The translations under genes were made by a program, and so were the position numbers. From Chlamydiota bacterium (GTDB lineage Bacteria > Chlamydiota > Chlamydiia > Chlamydiales > Parachlamydiaceae), in contig JABDCW010000001.1 of assembly GCA_013287905.1 (NCBI GenBank), positions 29,102 to 93,101 on the forward strand: a stretch of DNA of 64,000 bases, given 5' to 3'. The notes beneath the pieces are model-generated. The model was not told where the DNA came from, ran no database searches, and worked only from the letters and a program-made list of their open reading frames with translations. Positions 19,352-26,855 of this stretch are shown here, one piece after another (the first letter of the stretch is position 1; each line of letters begins with the position of its first letter).

Positions 19352-20599
19352 ATGTTTGTTTCATCATATACCAATAGATTGGTCAATAGCTTAGCAGGGC
19401 TGCCCCTCCTGTACAGGGAAGATCAAGAAAAAACAGACGGTTGTTCAGACTACAGTAATCATGAAAAGTTAGATAATTTTGGGAAGTCAGCAAAACGCTT
19501 TATTGTTCTTTCAAAACAGGGCAACTGTTCCATCGTCAATAACAGAAAAAAAGCCGCATCGCTGGAGCAACTGTCAAAAAAAATCAATCAGGTTTTACCA
19601 CAAGTCAGCAAAAAGCTTGCCGAATTAGAGAAGAGTTGGGTGAATATCAAAGTAGAAAAATTGCCGAAAGATGGCGCCATTTCTAATGAGGCACTCGCGT
19701 CCCGTGCTAAAAAAATTGAGGAGCTCCAGACCCTTGCCAAGAACGTCGCAACCCTTAAAGATTTTAAGAAAAAAGCGATCGTTATCAATGCGAAGATCCA
19801 CGAACATAACAAAGCTGTCGATGAACAAAACAAACGCCTGAAGAAAAAGAATATCATTATCCGCTTCTTTTCAAAAGTTTTTGGAAAAAAGAAAATTAAG
19901 GAAATCGACCGCCAATATCTTTGCACTGTGCGAAGGAAACTTGCATGGCGTGCGCAAGCAATAGGGGCTTATAAACGCATTCATAAAAATGCGCACAACT
20001 TAAAAATTGTTGGTAATGCATTACAAACTCTTTCGACAGATAATGACGATGTCGATCGTCTTATGGAGGCTTTGATCAGTCTGACCGAGTCCTTTGGCAG
20101 TCTTTGTGAATCTGATCCAAAAGCAATCGTTAAAGTTAGGGATCATCTCAAGCAGACAACAATGAAACCGGCTGCTAAACCGGAACCCCGATTGCAAAAT
20201 AACCCTGTTTCTCCGGGCCCATCCGACCTGATCCCTCAAGTAATCCCAACACCTCCTCCCGGTCTGCCCCCTCCAGCCCCAGTCTTCTCGCCCCCTCCTT
20301 CTCTTGCTAAATTAGCAAAAGGTTTTAAGGCGCAAGGGCGTGTGGAGCAAAGAGAAGCGGATAAACTTCCAAAACCAAAGGTAGGGAACGACCTTCTCCA
20401 GGAATTAATTTTGAGTATAGCCAAAATGAAAGCTAAAAAGGATAATAAGATTCAAGGGACAACTGGTGCACCAAAAACTCCAGTACAAGTGCCCCAAACT
20501 CCAGTAGATGCTTTAAGAGCCCAACTTAATAAAAACAGGCCCAATATTGCATCGGTTGATAATTCAGCAGATAATGAAAGTGATGACGATTGGGATTAG
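19352..20599 (+). CDS. Proline-rich protein with a WASP-like (VCA) C-terminus, paralogue 2
   Basis: This 415-residue tandem paralogue keeps the N-terminal domain (residues 1-270), a proline-rich segment (about 298-317, TPPPGLPPPAPVFSPPP) and the conserved link KGFKAQG. The C-terminal order is again WH2-like (346-362, NDLLQELILSIAKMKAKK), a central-type helix (384-400, VDALRAQLNKNRPNIAS, close in spacing to GALMEVMQKRSKAIHSS of N-WASP) and an acidic tail (404-415) ending NESDDDWD, with the penultimate Trp expected for Arp2/3 binding. The linker between WH2-like and central parts is longer than in paralogue 1, and proline/threonine-rich. Type III secretion into the host is inferred; there is no classical signal peptide. 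Confidence 0.75.
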   Translation: MFVSSYTNRLVNSLAGLPLLYREDQEKTDGCSDYSNHEKLDNFGKSAKRFIVLSKQGNCSIVNNRKKAASLEQLSKKINQVLPQVSKKLAELEKSWVNIKVEKLPKDGAISNEALASRAKKIEELQTLAKNVATLKDFKKKAIVINAKIHEHNKAVDEQNKRLKKKNIIIRFFSKVFGKKKIKEIDRQYLCTVRRKLAWRAQAIGAYKRIHKNAHNLKIVGNALQTLSTDNDDVDRLMEALISLTESFGSLCESDPKAIVKVRDHLKQTTMKPAAKPEPRLQNNPVSPGPSDLIPQVIPTPPPGLPPPAPVFSPPPSLAKLAKGFKAQGRVEQREADKLPKPKVGNDLLQELILSIAKMKAKKDNKIQGTTGAPKTPVQVPQTPVDALRAQLNKNRPNIASVDNSADNESDDDWD

Positions 20600-20635
20600 A
20601 TAGGGACAAATGGGACACTGCGTTATGCACCTCTC

Positions 20636-20649
20636 ACCAGATTACTGGT
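20636..20649. promoter_or_regulatory. Possible operator upstream of the toxin-antitoxin pair
   Basis: ACCAG-ATTA-CTGGT is a 5-4-5 palindrome 65 bp before the antitoxin start. RelB/DinJ-type antitoxins usually bind palindromes near their own promoter, so this is a candidate site, but it is short and may be chance. Confidence 0.25.
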
Positions 20650-20714
20650 TAGTCGTTCTTTACTAAATTATGTGGATATGGTAAATTAGGGATATGACTA
20701 ATAAGGAGGTTTTT

Positions 20715-20999
20715 ATGGCTGCTCATTCTCAAGCCCAACATGAAAAGGTGAAGATTACCATTGAATGTACCCTTGACGAAAGGACTTATATTAAGATGTT
20801 GGCTGCTAAGGCTCACTTAGGTTTGAGTGAATTCATTTTGTCTTATGTGCGGTCTGATTTCCCATCTGATTTCCCTCGAGAGCGCAAGCCTAATAAAGAA
20901 ACGATGGAATCTATTCAAGAGCTTAGGGAGGGTCGCGGCATAAAGTGCGAGTCTATTGATGACTTTTGGGAAAAAATGGGAATGAGTCCTCATGCTTAA
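20715..20999 (+). CDS. RelB/DinJ-type antitoxin
   Basis: An in-frame ATG exists at 20694, but a strong ribosome site (AAGGAGG at 20703-20709) lies just before the ATG at 20715, which is therefore preferred (94 residues). The N-terminal half has the pattern of a ribbon-helix-helix protein (VKITIECTLDERTYIKMLAAKAHLGLSE), and the C-terminal half (ERKPNKETMESIQELREG, DDFWEKMGM) resembles the toxin-binding tail of DinJ/RelB proteins. It would neutralise the toxin encoded next to it and repress the operon. Its last 8 bases overlap the toxin start. Confidence 0.75.
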   Translation: MAAHSQAQHEKVKITIECTLDERTYIKMLAAKAHLGLSEFILSYVRSDFPSDFPRERKPNKETMESIQELREGRGIKCESIDDFWEKMGMSPHA

Positions 21000-21258
21000 A
21001 CCAGAGCCGTCCCATCGCTTCAAAAAAGATTTAAAGAAATATCAACATAACAAAGAAGTAAAAGAAGCGTTCGATGTGGTGTTGAAACTTCTCGTTAAAA
21101 AAGAAAAACTTCCTGAGAAGTATCTAGATCATTCTTTAAGCGGTAATTATATTGGTTGTAGGGAGTGTCATTTAAAACCCGATACTTTGCTTATTTATTG
21201 GACTGACGATGAAATTGTCTATCTTTCTAGAATTGGCTCTCATGGGCAACTTTTCTAA
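20992..21258 (+). CDS. YafQ-type mRNA interferase toxin
   Basis: The 88-residue protein has the RelE/YafQ layout. DHSLSGNYIG, the central RECHLKPDTLLIYW and the C-terminal RIGSHGQLF align with YafQ, in which His50, His63, Asp67 and His87 form the active site. Here the corresponding His, His, Asp and C-terminal His are all present, so the enzyme looks intact. YafQ cleaves mRNA in the ribosome during translation. It overlaps the antitoxin by 8 bp, which ensures coupled synthesis. Stable maintenance of the region or stress response are the usual roles; which applies here is not known. Confidence 0.85.
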   Translation: MLKPEPSHRFKKDLKKYQHNKEVKEAFDVVLKLLVKKEKLPEKYLDHSLSGNYIGCRECHLKPDTLLIYWTDDEIVYLSRIGSHGQLF

Positions 21259-21402
21259 AAAAGACATGGGAAAAGGGCCCATGCAGTTTTCCTCAGCGTC
21301 TTAGCGCCTCTGCTTTGAATTGCTTAGCGGGTAAAATTATGGTAGGGGCAGGGCAATCGTACTTAATTGGTGTGCCTTTGCCCTCAGTGTCTGGATTGTC
21401 TT

Positions 21403-21828
21403 TTAATGAAATTTCGGAGCGTAGATCACTTTTTCTCCGCACCGTAAAGCATGATTATCGCCTGTTTCATAAACACTGTCATTAATTAACACTTTAAATT
21501 TCAGGTCGGTAAAGGAACTTTCGGTTTCCCATGTCCATTCATCTTCGCGGACATTTTTTAACGGCAGTCCTTTATTCCAGCTTAAATGAGCTCCTTCCCC
21601 TCGCAGATAAAGCGCATTTCCAAAACCCACATTATATTTGACAGTAATGGATGTTTTTGGAGTTCTTTTGCTTTGGGTTTGGCTCGCGCTTTCAGCATGG
21701 AGGACAGTCTTTGGTTTAAAAAAACCAGCTTCTGTCGGCTGAGACGGTTCAGTCAATTGCGAAGAGGAAGAGCCGCGTGGTTTTGTGGAGTTTGATTTTA
21801 AATTATCTGCAGCTTTTTTTGTCATCAT
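21403..21828 (-). CDS. Small protein with a CBM20/CBM48-like starch-binding domain
   Basis: The longest frame begins at 21900, but AAGGAGACTGTT precedes the ATG at 21828, so the product is probably 141 residues (MMTKKAADNLKS...). Residues 1-55 are Ser/Thr/Lys-rich and likely disordered. Residues 60-141 follow the pattern of a starch-binding beta-sandwich: ITVKYNVGFGNALYLRGE, LSWNKGLPL, EWTWETE, FKVLINDSVYETGDNH, where the Trp and the WE/YETGxN segment match the ligand-contact positions of CBM20. Chlamydiae store glycogen, so glycogen or starch binding is plausible. No catalytic domain is attached. It is convergent with the toxin gene. Confidence 0.55.
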   Translation of the reverse strand: MMTKKAADNLKSNSTKPRGSSSSQLTEPSQPTEAGFFKPKTVLHAESASQTQSKRTPKTSITVKYNVGFGNALYLRGEGAHLSWNKGLPLKNVREDEWTWETESSFTDLKFKVLINDSVYETGDNHALRCGEKVIYAPKFH

Positions 21829-21910
21829 AACAGTCTCCTTATAATGGAAATTTACTCTAGCTTTTTCTTTTGTGATATTCTTTTTTTTCATCAATGTCAA
21901 GAAGTATTTT

Positions 21911-22075
21911 TATACCGAACGTGATTCAAAAATTGGTTTTTGACGGCGTCGGCTTTGCATCAAAATTTTTGTCTTCACTCGTGCCTTGGCCATTGGCAAT
22001 GGTCACTCGTTCCAGACGAAAAATTTTGAGCAGCCTCCTTGTCAAAATCCCAACTTTTGAACCACCTTCGGTATA
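21911..22075. repeat. TATACCGAA-type palindromic element, copy 3 (longest)
   Basis: This 165-bp element has inverted ends: left TATACCGAACGTGATTCAAAAATTGG and right CCAACTTTTGAACCACCTTCGGTATA. The inner part contains GGCCATTGGCAATGGTC, another palindrome. The right 55 bp match copy 1 almost exactly (GAGCAGCCTCCTTGTCAAAATC). It fills most of the gap between the CBM-like gene and the PARG-like gene. No coding sequence is seen. Confidence 0.7.
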
Positions 22076-22159
22076 ATCACTTAAGAAAAGGGGCATGCAG
22101 ATATATAACCAACTTTTGAAGTTGTTAGTGTATGCAATGGACCTCGTGCAACTGCCTCT

Positions 22160-23728
22160 TTAATCCAGGCCGTTTAAATAATTGGAAATTGCCTCAACAC
22201 AATCTTTCAAAGATTTTGCAGATAACTTGCCAACAATATTGGACCATTCTTTGTCCAGCATCTCTTCGTCGGATTTTGCAAAATCATGCATAACAATTTT
22301 AATTTTTAATTGGATAGCAGCGAGGCGATGGAGCAGATAAACAGCCTTGGGGCTGTTGTTAAAGGCGCCGCATCCAATTTTTCCGGAATGGATGACACAT
22401 CCTGAGCTATCGGGACGCTGATTTATTTTAGCCAGAGTAAACCCTGCCATCAGGGTGTTAAACATATCCATTAATGCAGCCGAAGCAAATTGTTCGGCAG
22501 GTTTGTCTGAAAATAATTTGGGTGCGGCAATGGCAAGAACATTGACAGGATTTGATGGGGGAAGAGTGGACGTATTTTTGATAAGAGCTTCTATAGGTGT
22601 TTGCTCGATTTTTCTTCCATAGGCCGAGTTTGGGACATTTTGTACGCGATAAAGCCCTTTCATTAATAGGGGATGCGGGCTGCCACGCAAGGCTCTGTTT
22701 CTATCTTTTTCATTACCTTTGCGTATGGGAACCGAACTCCAGCCTCCTCTTGTGTCGCTTTGACGGGAGGCAATATAATTTGCCATTTGAGGAAATTCCA
22801 TGACCATGATTTCTTCCTGAACAAATCCATCGGTGAAACAGCCGCCTCCAAATGTAGCGTTCGCAAAGTCGACCCAGAAATGCTCATCCTTCGCATGCTC
22901 CCAAAAATCTTCGCCTCTATTCCGCCAAGCCTGGTCATCATAATCATAAAATGTATCTGTGCAAGTGATGGGATTAGTTGTATAGATGGTGGCCGAACAA
23001 TGATCGTTCATATAAGCTGGGATTTTTTTCTCCATAAGTGTAAAGGAGATATTTTCTGGCAGCCGTACCGCTTTCATTTGATTTGCAAGTTGCCTTTCTA
23101 CCCATGTTTCTTGTCCCTTTTCCAAAAGAGCTGCTTTTTTCTGTTGACTCTCAGACCCTTTTTTTAGTTGATCGATGATTGAAGCTAAATGGGACAAGTT
23201 TGATGCTTTGGGTTTAAGCGGCAGCTCCTCGGTGCGTGGCTCCCCGGCAAGGGGACTAACGTTAGTTGGTGTTTTAGCCACAACGGGAGATGGCGATGGT
23301 GGATTTAGTGAGTCTGAAGTTTGTGGATTATCTGAGGAGTCAGCCGTAAAAGAAGGTTTTGCTGATTTTACGAGAGGAGGATTCTGATTAACCAAAGAAT
23401 TAAACGGAATGCTTACAGGGTTTGCAGAGACAAAAGCTCCTGATGATGGCGTTTTAATCTCTTTTGCAGCGGGTTTAATCTCTTTTGCAGCGAAGGAATA
23501 TTTTTTTGTTAGAGCTGCCGGAATAGTGAGAGGGAACAACACAAGCGCAGCAAACCCGGCAAGAAATCTCGCCATAGTATTATGAGATTTTTGTTCTATC
23601 ACATCCCCGCCAGGATTGAAGGTAATTTTACGCCCATTGAGAGCAAAATGCAAAGGGGCCAATATGGTGTCGACCACTTTATTGACTAAAGGTTTTTTTG
23701 GATAAATATAACACTCAGATAATTTCAT
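22160..23728 (-). CDS. Poly(ADP-ribose) glycohydrolase-like protein with N-terminal hydrophobic segment
   Basis: AGGAG sits just before the ATG at 23728 (MKLSECYIYP, 522 residues), which is preferred over the start at 23761. Residues 52-72 are hydrophobic and may anchor the protein. Residues 80-180 are a Pro/Ser/Lys-rich linker. The C-terminal half has the PARG signature GGG-x7-QEE (FGGGCFTDGFVQEE, G294-G296 and Q304-E306); the second Glu is catalytic in known PARGs. A second block, SGKIGCGAFNNSPKAVYLLHRLAA, matches the conserved WGCGxFGGD...LAA region. PARG hydrolyses poly(ADP-ribose) chains on proteins. Poly-ADP-ribosylation is chiefly eukaryotic, so action on host targets after secretion is the simplest inference. 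Flanked by a palindromic element and a gene remnant. Confidence 0.75.
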   Translation of the reverse strand: MKLSECYIYPKKPLVNKVVDTILAPLHFALNGRKITFNPGGDVIEQKSHNTMARFLAGFAALVLFPLTIPAALTKKYSFAAKEIKPAAKEIKTPSSGAFVSANPVSIPFNSLVNQNPPLVKSAKPSFTADSSDNPQTSDSLNPPSPSPVVAKTPTNVSPLAGEPRTEELPLKPKASNLSHLASIIDQLKKGSESQQKKAALLEKGQETWVERQLANQMKAVRLPENISFTLMEKKIPAYMNDHCSATIYTTNPITCTDTFYDYDDQAWRNRGEDFWEHAKDEHFWVDFANATFGGGCFTDGFVQEEIMVMEFPQMANYIASRQSDTRGGWSSVPIRKGNEKDRNRALRGSPHPLLMKGLYRVQNVPNSAYGRKIEQTPIEALIKNTSTLPPSNPVNVLAIAAPKLFSDKPAEQFASAALMDMFNTLMAGFTLAKINQRPDSSGCVIHSGKIGCGAFNNSPKAVYLLHRLAAIQLKIKIVMHDFAKSDEEMLDKEWSNIVGKLSAKSLKDCVEAISNYLNGLD

Positions 23729-23821
23729 GGTAATACTCCTGTGAGCCATCCATTCTATCACAGTTTTTTTTTGTTTTCAATGTTTATGAATGATTTTATG
23801 AATGATTTGTTTGAATGATTA

Positions 23822-23983
23822 CTACCGTGCGGGTTTTAGAAATTCCTTAAATGCATCCTGAACCTTGTTGTGTGCCGTCTGCCATTCTTTCCATGCATTA
23901 ATCTCTCTTACGGCTGAATCCAGTTCTTTTTTTTGTCTCTGCGTTTCCAGTAAATCACTCTGCTTCTTTGCGACTTTGCGCCT
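23822..23983 (-). pseudogene. C-terminal remnant of an unidentified gene
   Basis: The minus strand reads 53 sense codons ending at TAG (23822-23824): a charged helical stretch with SDLLETQRQKKELDSAVR and KEWQTAHNKVQDAFKEFL. No start codon is available, since an in-frame stop lies directly upstream (23984-23986). The composition looks like a real protein end, so this is probably the tail of a gene whose front was lost. The DNA just upstream contains CTTTGCGACTTTGCGCCTCT, the style of the intergenic palindromes, hinting that a repeat cut the gene. The remainder of the 454-bp gap up to 24182 holds nothing I can name. Confidence 0.35.
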
Positions 23984-24182
23984 CTATCGTTAAATATTTG
24001 CATCATTACTTCCCAAATGGTATTTAGAGGGACACGATCGGGCGAGCACGTAATTTCACATACGCTTGCTATTGCCTCTAAAAAAAGATTGACTATACAG
24101 GTTGTTCATGGTATAAATTGGGCAAAAATCCTGCATTTAACCAAACCATCTAAGAAAAAACTGGCAAGAGACTCAAAGACCC

Positions 24183-25175
24183 ATGAATCACAAGCAACGG
24201 AAAAATAGCCCACTCTCAAAATATATCATTTCCATTATTTGCTTCATTTTGGTGGTCTTGATTTCTTATGGTCTTGGCAGACTCTATTTTTATACAACAG
24301 CCGGGTTTACACTTGGTAATATTCATTCAGACTTAAAGCATCATATTCAATGGGATACGCGGGAGCCAACAGAAGAAGAAACCCTAAAATTTCAGGAATC
24401 AATTGGTCAGCCCTATTACTACTTAGGAAAAGGGTGCCAGTCCTATGTTTTTTTGAGCCAGGATGGGAAATATGTGGTTAAATTTTTTAAATTTCAGCGG
24501 GTGAGACCGCAAAATTGGATCAATTTTTTCACTTTCATCCCTTCTGTCAAAGAATATCAAAATGATAAAATCAAAGAAAAAGAGAAGAAACTAAACAATT
24601 TATTTCTTAGTTGCAAAGTAGCATTCGATGATTTAAAAAATGAAACAGGAATAGTCTATGTTCATTTAAATAAAACTGACCATTTGCATCATTTATTAAC
24701 AGTTTATGATAAGTTAGGATTAAAGCATCAATTAGACCTCGATCGTTTGGAGTTTGTGGTCCAACAGCGGGCAAATATGTTCGCAGATACGATCGACGAC
24801 CTGATGCTTGACGGACAAGTAGAGCAGGCTAAATTGCTTATTGACAGGCTGCTTATCATGGTCCTTTCCGAATATCACAATGGATATGCAGACAACGATC
24901 ACGCATTGATGCAAAATACAGGGGTATTGAATGGCAATCCGATCCACATTGATGTCGGTCAATTGATCTATAATGAAACTGTATGCGACCCGGCTGTCTA
25001 TCACCAGGAGTTGCTGAATAAAATGACTCAAGCCCGCAAGTGGCTTGGAAGATATCCCGAACTGCTGGATCACCTCAACAATAGGCTTTTAACTCAGCTT
25101 GGAGCAGATTTTTATCTGTTGCCCCCTTATGTTTACAAAGGAAATGTGGCTAAAATTCCCCATATGGTCAAATGA
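24183..25175 (+). CDS. Membrane-anchored protein with a kinase-like fold (divergent)
   Basis: The 330-residue protein has one transmembrane helix at about 14-36 (YIISIICFILVVLISYGLG). The rest carries the landmarks of a divergent protein-kinase-like domain in order: a glycine loop YLGKGCQSYVFL (81-91), a strand Lys (YVVKFF, K100), a catalytic-loop-like GYADNDHALMQNTG (234-247) and an IDVG metal-site motif (256-259). The canonical HRD and DFG are not exact, so kinase activity is unproven. I infer a chlamydial family protein acting at the inner membrane or, if secreted, on a host membrane. Direction and spacing (96 bp) leave open whether it is co-transcribed with ssb. Confidence 0.6.
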   Translation: MNHKQRKNSPLSKYIISIICFILVVLISYGLGRLYFYTTAGFTLGNIHSDLKHHIQWDTREPTEEETLKFQESIGQPYYYLGKGCQSYVFLSQDGKYVVKFFKFQRVRPQNWINFFTFIPSVKEYQNDKIKEKEKKLNNLFLSCKVAFDDLKNETGIVYVHLNKTDHLHHLLTVYDKLGLKHQLDLDRLEFVVQQRANMFADTIDDLMLDGQVEQAKLLIDRLLIMVLSEYHNGYADNDHALMQNTGVLNGNPIHIDVGQLIYNETVCDPAVYHQELLNKMTQARKWLGRYPELLDHLNNRLLTQLGADFYLLPPYVYKGNVAKIPHMVK

Positions 25176-25271
25176 AAAAAGAGAGTCGTTTTTGAAAATT
25201 AAGAAGAAAGTTGTTGGTGATAAAAAAACTCTTTGATATAGATTACGGCATCTATCAAGGAGGGATTGAAA

Positions 25272-25649
25272 ATGGTTTCATTAAATAAAGTATTAATTGC
25301 AGGTCGCTTAACCCGCAAGCCTGAATTGCGCAAAACGCCTAATGGCATGTCTGTCACTGATCTTTTAATTGCTTTGAACAGGGATTTTGTCAATCAGGCC
25401 GGTGAAAAGCATCAGGAGGTTTGCTTTGTCGATGTCGTTGTCTGGGGAAAACAGGCTGAAATTTGCGCCGATTTGCTGGGCTGTTCTTCTTCGGTTGTTG
25501 TAGAGGGGCGTTTGCAATTGGATTTATGGTATGCTAAAGACGGGGAAAAACGGTCTAAATTGCGTGTAGCTGCAGAAAGAGTACAATTTGTCGACAAAAA
25601 GGTTGCTGTGGACCAACCTCAAGAAGCTGAATGTACAACAGCGTTTTAA
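25272..25649 (+). CDS. ssb: Single-stranded DNA-binding protein
   Basis: AAGGAGG lies 8 bp before the ATG at 25272, so the protein is 125 residues (MVSLNKVLIAGRLTRKPELR). The OB-fold core is clear: NKVLIAGRLTRKPEL, FVDVVVWGKQAE and VEGRLQLDLW. It coats single-stranded DNA in replication, recombination and repair. Two points are odd: it is shorter than the roughly 150-180 residues usual for bacterial SSB, and its end (PQEAECTTAF) keeps a final Phe but lacks the strongly acidic DDDIPF-like tip that recruits partner proteins. It may be a second, specialised SSB. The miaA start follows 30 bp downstream. Confidence 0.88.
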   Translation: MVSLNKVLIAGRLTRKPELRKTPNGMSVTDLLIALNRDFVNQAGEKHQEVCFVDVVVWGKQAEICADLLGCSSSVVVEGRLQLDLWYAKDGEKRSKLRVAAERVQFVDKKVAVDQPQEAECTTAF

Positions 25650-25679
25650 ATAAAATATCGACCCCAAGGACGGCAGCAA

Positions 25680-26723
25680 GTGGGAAATTGCATTGCAACA
25701 TCCAAGCAGGAACAAGAAGAAATTGAACGCATTTTCCAAGGCTTTTCAGCCCAAATTGAAAAGGAAATGATTGGCGATTTTCATAAACAAAAAAAACGGG
25801 TCATTGTAATTGCCGGTCCTACAGCGTGTGGTAAAAGTGCTTTTGGAATGGCTTTAGCCGACCTTTGTTATGGGGAAATTATTTCAGCCGATTCGATGCA
25901 GGTATATAGGGAGATGGATATTGGAACGGCGAAGCCTTCAGAAAGCGACATGAAAAGGGTAACCCATCATCTTATCAATACGCGCAATCTTTATGAAAGT
26001 TATAATGTCGTAGATTTTTATTTTGAGGCAAGGCAAGCGTGCCAAACGATCCTCAAACGCGATAACACTCCAATTGTTGTTGGCGGTTCTGGTTTTTATC
26101 TTCATTCTTTAATTTATGGCCCTCCAAGTGGTCCGCCTTCGCTCCCTGAACTTAGGCAATCCTTAGAGGAAGAGAGCGAGCGATTGGGGCTGGATGCTTT
26201 ATTTTTAAAGTTAGAGGCAATAGATCCGGAATATGCAATGACAATTACGAGACAGGATAAACAAAAAATCATCAGAGGCCTGGAGATTTGTACATTGACG
26301 GGGAAGCCTGTGAGCAAATTATCATGGAAAAATCGCAATCGACCCCAAACGTATGACTTTCGCTGCTGGTTTTTGCACCGGTCCCGGGATAACCTCTATA
26401 AACGTATCGACGATCGTTGCGATGAAATGTTAAGACAAGGATTTTTGGAAGAGGTGGTGAAGCTCGATCAATTAGGGCTTAGGGAGAATTTGTCCGCTTC
26501 GCAATCGATTGGCTATCGGCAAGCTTTGGAATATTTAGATTCAGGGCAAAACAAATCAGACTATGATCTTTTTGTGAACAATTTTAAACAAGCTTCGCGC
26601 AGGTTTGCAAAAAGGCAGTATACCTGGTTTCGCAAAGAACCATTATTTCGATGGTTGAATTTAGAGCACGATCAGGAGATTGCCCTGGATATTGTTCGCC
26701 AGGATTATGAGTCCCTTTCTTAA
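25680..26723 (+). CDS. miaA: tRNA dimethylallyltransferase
   Basis: MiaA adds a dimethylallyl group to A37 of tRNAs reading UNN codons. The P-loop GPTACGKS is at about residues 45-52, followed by the substrate motif ISADSMQVYREMDIGTAKP, GGSGFYL, and the C-terminal SQSIGYRQ and RRFAKRQYTWFR typical of the family. The GTG at 25680 gives 347 residues with an N-terminal extension of about 35 residues relative to usual MiaA (about 300-315). Internal starts downstream are possible, so the start is not certain. In C. trachomatis miaA (CT766) lies near the same neighbours as here. Confidence 0.93.
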   Translation: MGNCIATSKQEQEEIERIFQGFSAQIEKEMIGDFHKQKKRVIVIAGPTACGKSAFGMALADLCYGEIISADSMQVYREMDIGTAKPSESDMKRVTHHLINTRNLYESYNVVDFYFEARQACQTILKRDNTPIVVGGSGFYLHSLIYGPPSGPPSLPELRQSLEEESERLGLDALFLKLEAIDPEYAMTITRQDKQKIIRGLEICTLTGKPVSKLSWKNRNRPQTYDFRCWFLHRSRDNLYKRIDDRCDEMLRQGFLEEVVKLDQLGLRENLSASQSIGYRQALEYLDSGQNKSDYDLFVNNFKQASRRFAKRQYTWFRKEPLFRWLNLEHDQEIALDIVRQDYESLS

Positions 26724-26776
26724 CATTTTAGTAAGCAAGATTTTATCTCTTTTTTTTCGTTTCGTTGGCTCTTTCT

Positions 26777-26806
26777 TTACTTAAAAGCTATTGTTTCCGT
26801 ATAATC
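26777..26806 (+). promoter_or_regulatory. Candidate sigma-70-type promoter
   Basis: TATAAT at 26801-26806 with TTTACT at 26777-26782 (18-bp spacer), 50 bp upstream of the coiled-coil gene. The -35 is weak. This would separate the following gene cluster from miaA. Confidence 0.4.
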
Positions 26807-26855
26807 TGGGTCAGGGACTTCAGGATAAAAACCAAACACCTTTAATTTAAAAAAT

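Noticed and set aside
24017..24208. 63-codon plus-strand frame before the kinase-like gene
   Set aside because: It overlaps the start of the next gene, has no ribosome site and no recognisable pattern.
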